In this document: positions 23,310-36,921 of the stretch, piece after piece
Position numbering within the stretch: position 1 is the first letter of the stretch
How the letters are laid out: each line of letters begins with the position of its first letter
Origin: Sipunculus nudus
Taxonomy: Eukaryota > Annelida > Sipuncula > Golfingiida > Sipunculidae
DNA: 64,000 nt
Reading direction: 5' to 3'
Assembly (NCBI GenBank): GCA_026874595.1
Contig: CM049307.1
Location: 56,131,870 to 56,195,869, forward strand
Translations under genes and position numbers: made by a program
The notes under the pieces: generated by a model
What the model was told of the DNA's origin: nothing
Databases searched by the model: none
What the model saw: only the letters and a program-made list of their open reading frames with translations

Positions 23310-23600
23310 GATACCGGCTCCTGTGGCTCAGGGGTAGAGCACAGGTGTCAAAGCCGAGAGATGGTGAGTTCGAATCTCAGCTGAGGCGGTGAGAATTTTC
23401 ACGGTCGGCCCCCACCAAGGGAGAGCGTTCTACGGTCTTAATGGTAAGGTTGTGCCCAACGACCGTGGTTCATTCACAAAAGAGTGCGGCTTTCGGGGGT
23501 ATTTCGGTAGTTTGACCAAGGAATAGGGACAATTGCACACCCTATGCCGGCAGGTGCAGTAGTCATCGGGCCTAGTTAACACCATGATACAAAAAAAGAG
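23310..23600 (+). mobile_element. tRNA-derived SINE, family A
   Basis: Pol III promoter-like head with A box TGGCTCAGGGGTAGAGC and B box GAGTTCGAATCTC, followed by a body with GAGAATTTTCACGGTCGGCC, GTGCCCAAC and GGGCCTAGTTAACACC. Full antisense copy at 53860-54185 and a body-only fragment at 33880-34025 confirm a dispersed family. Confidence 0.85.
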
Positions 23601-26600
23601 TAAGGGTGTCTGACAGAGAAAACTGTAGAAACTTCGGACTGGGTTTGGCTCCCCCCTTTTTGTCCAGACTAACTTCAGTAACCTGTTCACTCAAACCCAA
23701 CGTTTCCATGTTTCATTCGCATCCACACATGACCTCTTACATGATTTGTACAAATAAACGCACCCATTCAAATAGAGAAAGAGAAGGGTATGCTGACATA
23801 TTGTGGTTGGCTTTTGTTCGCGAGGGTTTCAAATTCACGATGTTCGCGAAAGGGAAATTATCCCGAAAATAAAACCTTCGGGAATAAGACGACTCATCAT
23901 CGAAGGCAGGTCAAGATTTATATTATATATAATAAATTAGACCTTTATGTTACCGTTAATCTAAGATAGCTATTATAAATGGTCAGATCTTTCAAATTAT
24001 CTGTTAACAAAGATTGATGATTTCTACTCGGTTCACTTGGGTTCACGTCCAATTTTTATGTTTTTGTGCACAAATTACTTCATCAATTAATTTATGAAAT
24101 GATGGATATACTCTCTTTATGTGAGCTGTATGGTGAGATCGCGAAAATTGTACCCTCCCGAAAAAGTGAAAGGGTGAAAATCGCAAAATGTTAACTTCGC
24201 GAATATGAAGCCAACCACTGTACTTAATAAGCAGATTCTCCACTGACTGAGGTAAAGTTATGAAAGCACGCAGTGACGCCCTTTTAGAAGTCATCAAATG
24301 TGCAATAAAATGCACCGCAGTGCACAATTTGTACAACACACACCATATAAAGCTTGTATAGCCATCATGACGGGTGTGTAAAAGTGTAAAATGTTTCTCT
24401 TTGGCATCTACATGTGCTGCGTCCCTCTTTCTTCATATCATGGTAGAGGTTTAGGTTAGCCTGTTTTTAGGCTTTACCAACAGGCATGTAAATATTGTAT
24501 AACTATATATCTACTTTGGTTTTGATAGAGAATGATTCTGTGTGTACAAAAAAAAAATAATTGCTGTACATGCAAGGAATAATATCATATTTCAGATCGA
24601 ACAGTGGAACAAACTGGGTATACAAGGGTCTTGGCCACTGTTCACACAGAGACGTCAACGACTTTTATAAAAGGCGTGATGCCCGACAATTACATATTTA
24701 ATTGGTCAATTAGGACACCTGTTACACCTGTCGAAGTACACAGATATATTGTTTTCAATAAACACCCCTTATTTGCCTATAAGTATACACCTCCTCTTTA
24801 ATGCAGAGCAATTAGGTTTACAATGTGGCTCAATACCTGTGAAAAAAGCCTTAGAAAAACACATACTAAACTACACCTTTTCCAAATCCTAGATACGATT
24901 TGCCACTGCGGAAAGGATTGTTGGAGTAAAAATCTGACACCCACAATGCACCGGGGCTTCTTTAAACACCAGTGGCTTGGGTGTAAATGCAGTGAAGCGG
25001 ACATTGTAGACCATTCTGGTGTGTTTGGATGAGAATCGTTTTAAGGCAAACGGAATAAGTAACATTTGGTTACCATGCGCATGTTAACAGGTGTTTCCTT
25101 GAAATGTAACGAATTTTGATTCTGAAGTTTTACATTTGAGATAAATAGTCCCGGCGGCACGTCCCACAGTGCCAAAACAGAAGAGGTTCGTTTTTAAGTA
25201 GAAACGACATCTAGCGGAAGGGTGTGACTTTACATTTAAAATGCAGCATGGCGGCCCTTAGTAGCTGGGTTAAAATCTGACATCTATCCGGTAGGTATAT
25301 TGGGCAAACATGATCTATGCATAGGCTGAACATGCTCAATTTTATAAATATATCTTCATTAATAAAAATAAATTAACATCTACACAAAAATTGACATTTT
25401 TTATCATTTCAGGCGCTCATGGATTATCATAAAGAAATACATAAACATGTGTTCCATTGCACCACGTCTGACGTTATTAAAAAAAACTTTGACTTTGCTT
25501 TTACTTAACAGAGGCATTAACACCAGGGTTATAGCCACGCCGGTCGGCGCCAGTTGGGGGAAGCCGGGACGGGCTGCAACCGGCCGGCACAAAGCTTACT
25601 TTGCAACCCACCGACCGGCACAAACGATTCCCAAAGATCGTCGTAAAGCAGCTACCAGCAATGATACTTTGGCTATTTATTACCCCAAACTTCATTAAAT
25701 TTGTACCTCATTATTATGTTTACAAAAATGAATGAATCGAGAGCCAAAAATAATCATTGACAAATAGTTATAAGACATAGAAAAGATTAATCTTACATAT
25801 TCCGAAACCGAATGAGTGGACCGAGTTTTAAAACCGGACATCATAATTTTTTCGCGAAGTGAAATGCGAAATCCCCTTTGTGGTCGGCTAATTGCGAATT
25901 AAGGTCACAGTGCAAATCCAGAAAGTTCCAGTCAAACGGGTCTGTAAAAAGCCGCAGAATCCGCGAAGAGCCGGAGAATTAACGGAGAATTTTCGCAAAC
26001 TTTTTTGTAGGATGGGTAATACAATTGATAGTCAAAAATAAACATTAATATTACTTGAAAACCTTACCATATTACTCTTAGCATATTTTCCATTGTTAAA
26101 AGACCGTTGTAAATAATAATTCTTGCATTATTAAGTATTTCTAAGAGCTTAATAAAAATGACTCGTCACTCGTGTGTATAGAATACAGTGACAACCTCCG
26201 TTTGCTCGCCATTGAAGGTAAATTAAGCCGGCACTCAAATTTGTCTAGCTATGACCCTGATCAACACAATTGGTAATATAGAAAAAAAGATTATTTACAT
26301 AATTGAAAAAAAAAGAATATTACATATCAAAATATGTGTGAATGATGGTTTGCGAAATATATCAGAAACTGTGTGGGGATGTGCGTGCGTGCGTACGTAT
26401 TTGAGCGTGTTTGTATGTGTGCGTGCGTTTCAGGCTTGCGGTTATGTGGTGACGACCACTTCATTTCCTTGCTTCAACAATCTCAGGTCTAAAGTATTGA
26501 CCGTAGTGCAAAATTCTTCCACCAGATGTCACTGACGAAGATGCAGATTTCCAGAAAAATACAGAAAGGCACAACCTCCACTTGCGAAGGTAACATTGTG

Positions 26601-27064
26601 AGAACATCCGCCAGAGGGCGCACCCTGAAACATCACACGGGCCCTTTGTTTTCTTAAGGGATGACTTTTTTGGTTGGTGGTTGCGTGGATATCGTATGAT
26701 TTCTATGTATAGAAGCACTCCTCATGACGGACTTCATTTCAGGCATGTATTGTTTATAAATATCTCCAGAAATAGCCAGAGATGTGATTTCAAGGCTTAT
26801 ATTAATACTTGCCAACCGTGAGCGTGAGATCATTTCTTTAAGGGGATATATCCTGATGTTCCCCACTATCTTAACATTCGTATATGACAGTATTATGAGT
26901 ATTACATCTATCCCCGCGATTGGCGAATAAAATTTCTTCTTATGAAGTAAGGCAGGTCAATATGGTCTTTGACGCGGTGACATATTCATGAGGATCCGTT
27001 AAGTCCGTCGTCTTTAACAGTATTTTATGACCACACCTGGTTAAGAAAATTTAAAACAAAAATG
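23601..27064. other. Intergenic with degenerate dispersed repeats, no gene recognised
   Basis: Several patches rich in TTCGCGAA-like words (about 23815-23890, 24150-24215, 25845-25990) resemble low-copy invertebrate repeats. At about 24890-25030 a segment with CCACAATGC...CACCAGTGGC is related to 39050-39120. At 25540-25625 GCCGGTCGGC / ACCGGCCGGC / GACCGGC words form a GC-rich inverted-repeat patch. No exon was identified. Confidence 0.45.
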
Positions 27065-28499
27065 CATATGTTATATATTTTGCACACACAGACATCTTTG
27101 TTTAAAGAGATATTCTTCCTGTTTTTATTAGGATTTTAACAATTAATTGAGAAACTTTGTGATTTCAAAATAGGTTGTCGAGTTTTGTAAATGGAAATTT
27201 GATGAAAACAAAAACGATCATACAGAAACGGATTACACCCATCCGCGAATGGATTGAATAAGACTGAAGAGAATTTTATCAAAAAAATAAAAGTCTCTAT
27301 GAACGCATTTTATGTGATCCTCTTTACTGTTAAAGTGATATTTTCAATATGGAATTCATACATAATCAACATTTCTATAAACAATTGCTAAAAAATTGTA
27401 AAATTGTGCATTTTATGACAAACGCATGCCATTTCAGGAGTTTATTTTTATTGATAAAATGCACAACCGTTGCTTTAACAGCCCTACTATTATTTTTCGT
27501 TTCGTATATTGTTTGATCTCACCTTGCCGATATGTAGAATGCAAAAGCAAATGGCCAGTAAAGTTGCTATTACCGATTCCATGGACCTCTCACTTGAATG
27601 CCTCACCCTCATATACGGCACACTCAGTGTATAAACCACAGGTGATGGTATAGAGTCTAGTTTGAACGACGATTCGGGACAGATAAATCACTAACCATTC
27701 CCCAAAACATATTAAGCGTATCGGTACCCTGAAATGTGTATTAGACCAATACATTTCCTTAGGCCCGATGTGCTTGGCCAGTCAGTCGGCCGTTACCCTT
27801 ATATAACATCACTGACCCTTGTTTTGACCCATAACGATGTTTCTCATGCTTTGCATGGCTTTGTAGATATCAATGAGTTGTGCATGTACGTGTGCAAATA
27901 AACAGCCGTTTTTTTTCTGTCGGAAATTGCAAGGAAAACAGGTATAGAACGTTTTATGAAACGTTTACTCTTCCCTTAGAGAGAATGTGGTTACTGTAAT
28001 AACTGATGATATATATAACACCGAATAAATGAGAATAACATAGGCGATTTTTATCTATTCATTTGAGGCAATCTTATAATAAATTTTACATATTGACTCT
28101 GGCTCAATAAAACATGTACATTACCGTCGATCATAGAAGTCCCACGAGACTAATAAACGGAATACAAATATTAACACAGATATTTTACTTTCATAAATGT
28201 CCCAAAGATATTATTTTTACTTTTCCATGAAAACAACATATAAAATCTAAATGGAGAGCATTAATGTCTATTTTTAATGTAATGGCTCAATGTATCATTC
28301 CAGCGTGAATATTTATAATACTATATATGTGATAATTAAAAGAACCTAGCTATTTTCTAGTGCGGAATCTAGTGAGGTGGCAGCATCCTGTAACATTGAT
28401 ATTTAGTAACTTTGTGAGTAGAATATGGAAACGGGTATAATTAGCGACTTGTAGAAGAAGAAAAAAGCTGTTTCCTTCCTGGCATTTGGGCTGTTTGGT

Positions 28500-28930
28500 G
28501 GCCATCTTTGATTTAAAAATGGCCGCCATATGAAACCTAAGTGCCGATATCTCAGCTCATAAACATGTTACAAATATGAGATTAGATTCCAAATTACCAT
28601 TTTTGGGTCAAGGATTTTAAGTCTGATGGTCCCATTACAGACATTTTGGATTTTAAAATGGCCGCCACACAAAGCCCATTTTACTGCCGACATTTTAAGT
28701 CTCAGGCATTCTATAATCGTGGAGTTAGTTTCTATACCCTCATTTTCAGGGTCAAAGGATGGAAGTTAAAGGACTTTAAAATGATACCATTGCAGCCATC
28801 TTGAATTTTAAAATGACCATCACACAAAATAAATTTTGCCGTTGATATTTTTATTCTCAGGCGTGCTAGATTCATGGAATCATTTTCTACTCCCTGATTT
28901 TCAGGGACAAAGGATGCATGGATGCATGTG
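28500..28930. repeat. Three degenerate ~145-bp tandem units
   Basis: AAAATGGCCGCCA-type cores at about 28516 and 28656 and a decayed AAAATGACCATCA at about 28809, with shared TCAGGG/GGGTCAAGGAT and TCTCAGGC words between. Absent from the matching place in duplication unit B. Confidence 0.65.
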
Positions 28931-29509
28931 AAGCGATACTGTGAGCGATAATCGAAGAAAGTAATTGTGTACGCCGCTTAGCCTCATTATATTATAATAT
29001 ACTCGATGGGGAAAGAATAGTTACAAGATAAGGTAATTTGCTTTGTAATAAATCACTTTTTTAAATGTCACAATTTTATTTGTCGCGGAGGTCGAAGTAA
29101 ACAAATTCATTTGTCAGAATTAGAAGGTAGAAGCCGCAGCACTGATTGATAGTCAGTTTTTCAATTTTTGTAAGTAAAGTATGACGTTTGTTCTTATTTT
29201 GTTAACCTGATTATATCTATCATTCAGGCAACTTCGTAATATTAAAGGAATCGTTAACAATATATAAAGTGTTGTTAATCGCCTTTGAACAACGAACTCA
29301 CTTTTGTCGCATGACGTCACTTATTGTTCACAGTTCAAAGGTTAATAAGGTGGTTGCAGCCGCTGAACCAACAAAATTTCGCCACGTGACCTGATTCATT
29401 AAACATCAGGATAGCGCCTTCAGCTTGCGAATACTATTGATTGCTTTCAGACAGCTACCCGGGCAACTTGCTTCAAGATGCAGTAACAAACATTACCGTA
29501 TGACCCAGA

Positions 29510-29725
29510 AGGAAATGCCTTCATCCGTGCCTGGGGTGTGTGTTTGTGTGTGTTTATTCACGAATGACTCACGAAATCCTGAACGGAATCTCGTGTAATT
29601 TGCCATGCATTTCGGTAATGGGCCAATGTAGAATCGACTACATTTTGGTGTCGATCCGGAACAAGATCCGGATTCTTGAACCTTTTCAAGAAATATTCAC
29701 AAATGTACAGTCACTTATGCACTAA
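29510..29725. repeat. Dispersed repeat related to 39280-39545
   Basis: (GT)n followed by CGATCCGGAACAAGATCCGG and an ACAAATGTACAGTCACTTATG-like end. The 39.3-kb segment has the same order: (GT)n, a CGAGAATCGATTAGA stretch, GATCCGG twice, then TCACAAATCACTTATAC. Same orientation. Confidence 0.55.
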
Positions 29726-30079
29726 TGAACTTTGGAATGTGTGCCGAATAAATGAATGCAAAAAACATGTGACGTAACATCTGGTTACAGTGAGCCACAA
29801 ACGGTCACACTCACACATAATCACAGGGCTTCACAACTGGTCATAGCTAGTCCACCAGGCTATCGATTGGTCACAGGGCTTTATAAGTAAGGTATATAAC
29901 TGGATATTTATAGAACAAAATTTTTAATCTGGAACAATTTGGTTTTTTTTGTCATATACATAAAATCTGCTGCGTTTAAGCTTATTCATGAATCGCTTCT
30001 ACTGGTTTTATCTTGTCACACATTGTATTCGTAAGACATTTACCCCTTGATTCATGTACATCTTGACTTTCTTTTTATT

Positions 30080-30484
30080 CTTTTGTCCATCACAAATTCA
30101 CGGACATCTGTCATATGTTTACTATTTTCATTTTTGTCCGACACAATCTCACGGAATCTGTCATATATTCATTCGTTTTGCTCTTTTGTCAATCACAGTT
30201 CGACGGACATCTTTCATATGGTTACTCTTTTTTTTTCTTCTTTTGTCCGTCATAATCTCACGGACATCTGCCTTATGTTCATTCTTTTTCTTTTATCCGT
30301 CACAATCTCACGGACATCTGTCATCTATTTATTCTTTTTATTATTTTGTCCATTAGAATCTCACCGACAACAATATTATGTTTATTCTTTCTATTTTTTG
30401 TGTCACAATTACACGGTCATATCTCATATATTTATTCTTTCATTTTGTCCGCCACAATCTCACGGACATCTGTCATTCGTTTAT
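30080..30484. repeat. ~50-bp minisatellite abutting the galactosyltransferase stop codon
   Basis: About eight degenerate units with core GTCC(G/A)(T/C)CACAATCTCACGG and ACATCTGTCAT; cores at about 30101, 30152, 30203, 30261, 30311 and 30463. Unit B of the duplication has only one unit (58195-58246). The core CCGCCACAATCTGC also occurs inside the last coding exon (about 30520-30535). Confidence 0.85.
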
Positions 30485-31556
30485 TTAAGTACGCCTTGAT
30501 TTAATTCCTCTTATTTTATCCGCCACAATCTGCTTTCGTAACACAGCTATCTGTTGATTCATATACGTTTTTATTTCATTCTGTGTCCTTGGTCCATCGC
30601 ACTGAGCCACTATCCGTGTGTACAGCGGATACTTATTCAGGGATAACAGCGTGTATTTGACCGAGTTCAGACCGTCACGACTTGAAAGTGTGTTGACAAC
30701 ACCAACATCATTGAAACTGAAAAAAAGAATACAGGGCATGGTACATAAATTTATTAGTCGTTTGAACCGATTATACGTTAGAAAATGCAGAGAGCTGTTC
30801 ATTTTGAGGTATCGCCAACAATAAAACAGCAAAACCTTTATAAAATGTCCGCATTTGTGAGGTGGTCGTCTGAGCGAGGTGGTCTTTAGGCAAGGATTTA
30901 CTGTACTTCCCACCATTTTATTTATTATTATAGCGTCACGAATTTTATAATGATACAATGTATTTTAGACGTCTTTCGGGCTTTAGTATAAAGTGGACCC
31001 CTCTACTTTACAATACAACACAACATATCTGGTTTGCTTTCAATAAATTCTAACATTAAAAGAGGCAAATCTGGTCCCTCTTACCCATTAGCATGCAGAT
31101 ACACAATCTGGGTCATCTGCTACACTAATGTAATCAATATACGATCGCTACAAAATGAGAAAAAGCAGATTTCTCTTGATGTTCAATGAGTCAGACTTGA
31201 TTGGTCAGTTTCTCGATACACGCAACCTGATTGGTCGAAAGAGCAAAGACTACGTACCTCCTTCGGCTTTTAGGATTCCCACCATCCTTGTGATCAAATG
31301 ATATTGACCTGTAGCGACCAATCTCCGATGGGTATCTCTCCAACTTCAGACCGGCCTTTTTCACTCTGTAATAACGATCGAAAACAGTGGTCTATCGAGA
31401 GCTATTCCAAATAAAGTATGACAGGTTTCCACAAGAATACAATTTAAAGACCTTTTTGTAGTCTATGCAATTAAAAGGGGATTCACGATAGTTTGTTGTT
31501 TATAATTAATATTAAATAATTGATATATCAAGATGTATGATATTATGACAATGTAA

Positions 31557-31596
<40 letters not shown>

Positions 31597-34500
31597 GCGT
31601 GATAGTAATAATGACCAAAAAAGTAAATATATCGTTATAATGATAAGAACAAGAGATTTTAACTTTAATACACCGGAAGCGAGGTTTCTATAAAAGCAAC
31701 GAAACATGTGACATTTTACCTGCGATACGCTTCGTCGTCCTCTCCTCCCCAGCCGTACATGATGTTAGTGAAACCATTCATTTTCTCCAGGTGCTCAGGT
31801 CTAAGGACAACGCCGCCTCCAAAATATTGATTATAGGGTAGACTGAAACGAAACCAAAATCATTAAATGTGAGGAGACCTTGGACATTTCATGGCGAGGC
31901 ACGGTGCAGTAATTAGGGTCCAAAATGGAAAGAGCAGGGATATGTAAAGCTCATGTGGGACAATCATTTTTTCTTGTATTTTTGTTTTCTTATAATTATT
32001 AATTGCTCTTTACTAATGATTAGGGACCCTTTCTGCATGAACATCTAATTACTGAATGCTGAGGACTCGATTATAACATGTTTTCATCTGATCATTTCTC
32101 TCTTTATAAGTAAACAAGAGCACCGCAAACGTGCATTATACGCCCGTTTGTCTCCACGATGCCTCCAATGTGCGGTGACGCATGACCTCATTAAATATGC
32201 ATGGATTTTGCTGGAAATCGAACTTAGGCGAGATATTTTATTGAGTAACATTTCAGATGAATTTGATAAGAATCCTTCCTATTTTTCATAAGTTATCGCG
32301 GCGGCACAACAAAGTATCCTAGTGACCTGTGACCTTATTAAATATGCGTGGTCAGCGTGGATGTTGCCCATAATCGAACTCGGGCGAGATAATATGTTGG
32401 GAAGTTGCTCGGTTGAGTCGCTAAAATTCATGGAAGCCCCGGTAAGTTATCGCGGCGACACTAAAAATTACGGACGGACGGCTCGACATACGGCATGACG
32501 GAAGGAATGACGGACGGTGGGTATACCATAATACTCCCGTCATATAACTGGCGTATAAAAAGCAAGGAAAGGGACTACCTGTCTCTTTTTCCTCACTATC
32601 TGATCTCTATCTTCCTCATATCTCATATACTGTGAATATTCATTAGATGCTGACATTATGGTCCACATTCAACCAGAAACAAAACTTTAACAACACCATA
32701 TAATTTTCTTTCACCGACTTAATAATATTCGTAACACATAACAAATGATAACAGAATTAATTAATACCAATGTAAACGACTAAATGAATAATGACTAAAA
32801 TACGTTACTGGAAAATAAGTTATAAGTAAAATACGTTACCGGAAACGTGCTTTGTCCCTCGCCACCGCCAGGTGTCGCGGGTTGTTTGGGCAGTCGTAGA
32901 CATTCCTGATATCAACCGGTATCATGTCAATATCGTGGAAGACAAAACAGTCGTAATGGCGGATTTTTTTCGCTTCCAAATAACCAACGTTCATCAAGAG
33001 TGCCCTGTTAAACACCACTCCAGGGGCCTATAATGAAATTGTTTCAGAACATCTTCGTGGTTTTGCTTCAATTTTTTTCCGCAAATAAAATAAGTTAAAA
33101 ATATTTTTATCAAAGACCTAAGTGAATGAGTGTCATTTTCGAGTAAACACTTTGCACATAGATAAATTATACTTCATGCAATACATTGTATTTTTTATCA
33201 TTTATTCATGAATTCTCTTTAATAATAAGTAAACAGAATCTAAGTAATCACGCTCCTCACGCAGTGTTTTTACACTGCAGTCGTCCGAGGGCTCCTTTTG
33301 TTTTTAACCACTGTTTTGTATAGCAAGGTTATCCGAGTTACATCACCAGGATGGGCAGAGAGCAAATAATTGTAATAATACCAATTAGAGCGAGTAATTG
33401 CATTGTACATCCAGCTCAAAATTTTAAACATGCTAACTCTCTCTCTCTATCTCTCTCTCTCATATCCCGGTCACTAGACCAAAAGTCAGACCAACGACAG
33501 CCGTTGTCTCGGTGTTATCAGGCAATTGAGAGCGGGTGTGTCGCATGTTTAATATTATTTGAGCTGGATGCACAATATAGCAGTCATTGGTCTCATTTGT
33601 CTGACTACAGTTCTTTGCTCCGGGCCGACTGCATAACCGCTGCGTTTAGAGCGTAATCCAAGCTCAAATTTTTACTAAATGGCAGCGTCACCAGTATGAG
33701 AAAGCTGAGACAAGCTCAGTAAACAGTCTTATCTATCTTTTCTTGACCTGTCTGCCTATCAGAAAAGCATATCTAATATAGGCATTTTAAAGTCATAAAG
33801 TTAATTCTCAAAACTTCCAATGATCATTTAGGAAAGAAATTCCGTACACGCTTCCTACAAGTATTTATAGTTCCATTACGGTTTGGGACTACGAGACTTG
33901 GCGGTAGCACTCGCTTCCTGTCATTTTATTTTATATCCTGGTGTCACCCAGGCCCGTTGTCTACCGTACCTGCAGGTTCTAATTGTGTTATCATTCCCAT
34001 TGCTAGGGCATACTACCGAGGAACATCTTATATAAGATATCAAGTGTTCCAGCCATACAGACACCGTAGAAGACCCAGTGCAACACCTGCTGATGTCGAT
34101 TTTCTGTTGCTGCAATTTGATATATTATGTTTTGTGAAACTAACAAGTATTCATTTTTAGGAGTGCTTAACTAGTTCAGATATATGACAGGCTTAAAGTG
34201 AAGGCCGCTACCGTGTCTTTAGACGTTTACTAGGAAATGTTCAAGTAGGACTGATATACCATTTACTCAAGGCTCTTCCAAGGAAATTTGCTATCAGCCC
34301 AATGACTTATTGGCGAATGAGTAATATTTCTATACAACGAAATATAAGACATGCTGATCACGGTCATAATAATTTATCATTTGTTAATATTCTCTCCTCA
34401 CATCATATCATAACTGCAGGAGTATCAAGTTCTAGGTCAAAAGTGCTATTGTTTCAGAACGGCAGTCTTGGGATGTGGTATACGGCAGTGACTGTACACG

Positions 34501-36857
34501 CCATCTATACCTCACTGTGCTACATCACATTCCAAAACACTTTGATTATCTGAGGTATTTGCACATGTAAAGAGAAATAGATTTTATAGGCTTATTTGAG
34601 AACTGTCAACAAGTAAGTACTTTACTAGGTACATTAGTTAGTTATATTGCCATATTTCGTGTTTGAAATGTACGGATTTGCATAAACAGGTATTCTCTCA
34701 TTATATTTAACATTTTAATATTATATTAATAACATATTAATAATTCATATATATAATTAATATATATATATAGAGAGAGAGAGAGAGAGTGAGAGAGAGA
34801 GAGGGCACCTAGGATGTACAATTTAGTTGCCATTTTTGTGTGTGCGAATAGCAGAGACACAGTAGGAAGTATGCAATTTCATTATTTATTTGTATTAAGG
34901 ACTCATGCAGGCAAAATAATAACATTTACCTTATCCTCCAAAAATTTTGAACTTGTAAATATTACTGCGATCTGAGAAGTGAGAAACCAGCTGTGATGTG
35001 TTCACAGCCTATGTGTCATAAATGTCAAAATATAGTATATGTAGTTGTGCATACATATATAACGTGCAAATGACCTTTGGTTGTTGTATAGGTGCTTTTT
35101 GCAAATAAATAATAATACATGTATATGTTTTGATTTAATTTGGAAGGATTTGTCATATAAACGGGTTACAACTAAGCTAGAAATATAATTTTCAGATGAC
35201 GTCCTTCCAATTTCATAGCTTTCTATGGAAAATACTTTTAGGCTTTTTTTCATATTATCTATCAAAACTGCTCACATTAATATGGACAGAATTGATCCTA
35301 AACGTATGATATGACATCCCACACTGTTTTCTCAAAAATCCCTCATTGAAGGTTCTTTAAAGAACCTTACACCAGGGGTTCCACCAAGAACCTTTCACGG
35401 TTCTTCACTCAGTCCACCGTGACGAAACCTTACACGTTCCATAAAAAGCTCTCGAGAGGTTCCTAAAAGAACTCCGGCTAATGTTCCCTAATCAGTCCAC
35501 TGTGGAGAACCCTTTTAGGTTCTAGTAAGAACATTTTTTTCCTTGGAGCGTAGACTGAGAACAGTCTCAAGATAGGTGTTTATCTGCTGAGAGTTTTATA
35601 ACCATTTGACCCGTTTATTCCAAATAGGCGTCGGAGGAACGCCCCGGGAATAATGAACGATAAATTTGCATATCTGTGTTGAATATCGACTGCGAAGCAT
35701 TTTTCGATACAATGTTAAAACTAGTTTGTCATTCAGTTTTTTTATTAATTATGTAGAGGAACGTTGGTTTAACTAGATGTCCTTGTGTCTTTATTTTGCA
35801 GTGTTTGCCCTATTTTTACGATTTTCCCCCGTTAAATGTCAGTGACCTCTTATTCTACGGTACATATATTATCGATATCATAAAAACTATTACCTTTTTT
35901 TGGAGGGGGGCTACATTACCCTTTCCATTCAGTCTTTACCTACGCCGCTGTAGTGTTCAGAAACCTCGGTGTATTTTGGCCGCATATTCTGAGGTCCACA
36001 AACCCCAACCAGTGTAAGAACGAAAACAGTATTTTACTGGAAGAATTTACCTGTTCGACGATATATATGGTATATTCCAAAGACTGGAGCTGAAGGAATC
36101 GATGCATATTATCCAGGAAGATTGGGAGATGAGATTCACGCTCCCGGAACGGAACCACAATGGCGATGTTACAACGTGGTCGACAACGAGGCGCGGGGGT
36201 CCAATGGCCACCCAGTGTCACATCCGGGTACTTGTCGTCAATGTCAGACATTTTAATCCTGTTCAAAGAGGCAGTGAACCGTCCTCCTGAAAAAGAAACG
36301 AGCTAGACTTTTCAAGTTCGAGAAAAAATTTAATACCGAATATGCAATCAACATGTAAATGAATCAAGCCTTAATTATATAAAATTTCATTATTCTACTT
36401 ATGCATAGCGAAAAAAATACTATTGGTAATTTAAATTTTCACATGATGAATAAGAAACACCAGGATTAATATTTACCATAAATGACTGAGGCAGTACAGC
36501 CGTTGCTTGTTGTCTTTGCGTTAATGTTTATTTAATATGGTTTTATCCACCCGCTATCGATGCAAAACATATCATTAAGGCCAAAAAAATAATAAAAGGT
36601 ATGGTTCTCAAGCACCGCCAGCGTAAATTTTACCCCCGGCATCAAACAGTTTTTTGGGGGGCTAACCTTTTTTGGCCTAAGAGATCCATTTGATTCATGG
36701 AATTTTAACTTAGAAATTTCGCCAGTGTATCACAGACACCTGTTGGGAAGGTGTCAGGTAGCAAATAGTTGGCTTTAAAAAGTTATCCCAAATATCGTAG
36801 ATAACACAAGTCGTATTGTGAAAGAAATATACAACCTTTGCTTTTCACAAAGCATGG

Positions 36858-36921
<64 letters not shown>

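Larger units (their letters stand above)
27065..32000. repeat. Segmental duplication, unit A
   Basis: Shares a colinear series of matching blocks with 54368-60160: about 27150-27275 with 54445-54565; 27720-28080 with 54895-55340; 28250-28310 with 55495-55555; then three galactosyltransferase exons and introns, and about 150 bp beyond exon 4. Same orientation, with many substitutions and differing fill-in insertions, so it is old. Confidence 0.85.

Noticed and set aside
30717-30958. Upstream extension of the last galactosyltransferase exon as coding
   Set aside because: The frame runs through a pyrimidine tract and AG acceptor at 30717-30718; upstream residues have no family similarity and the phase from exon 5 fits the shorter exon.
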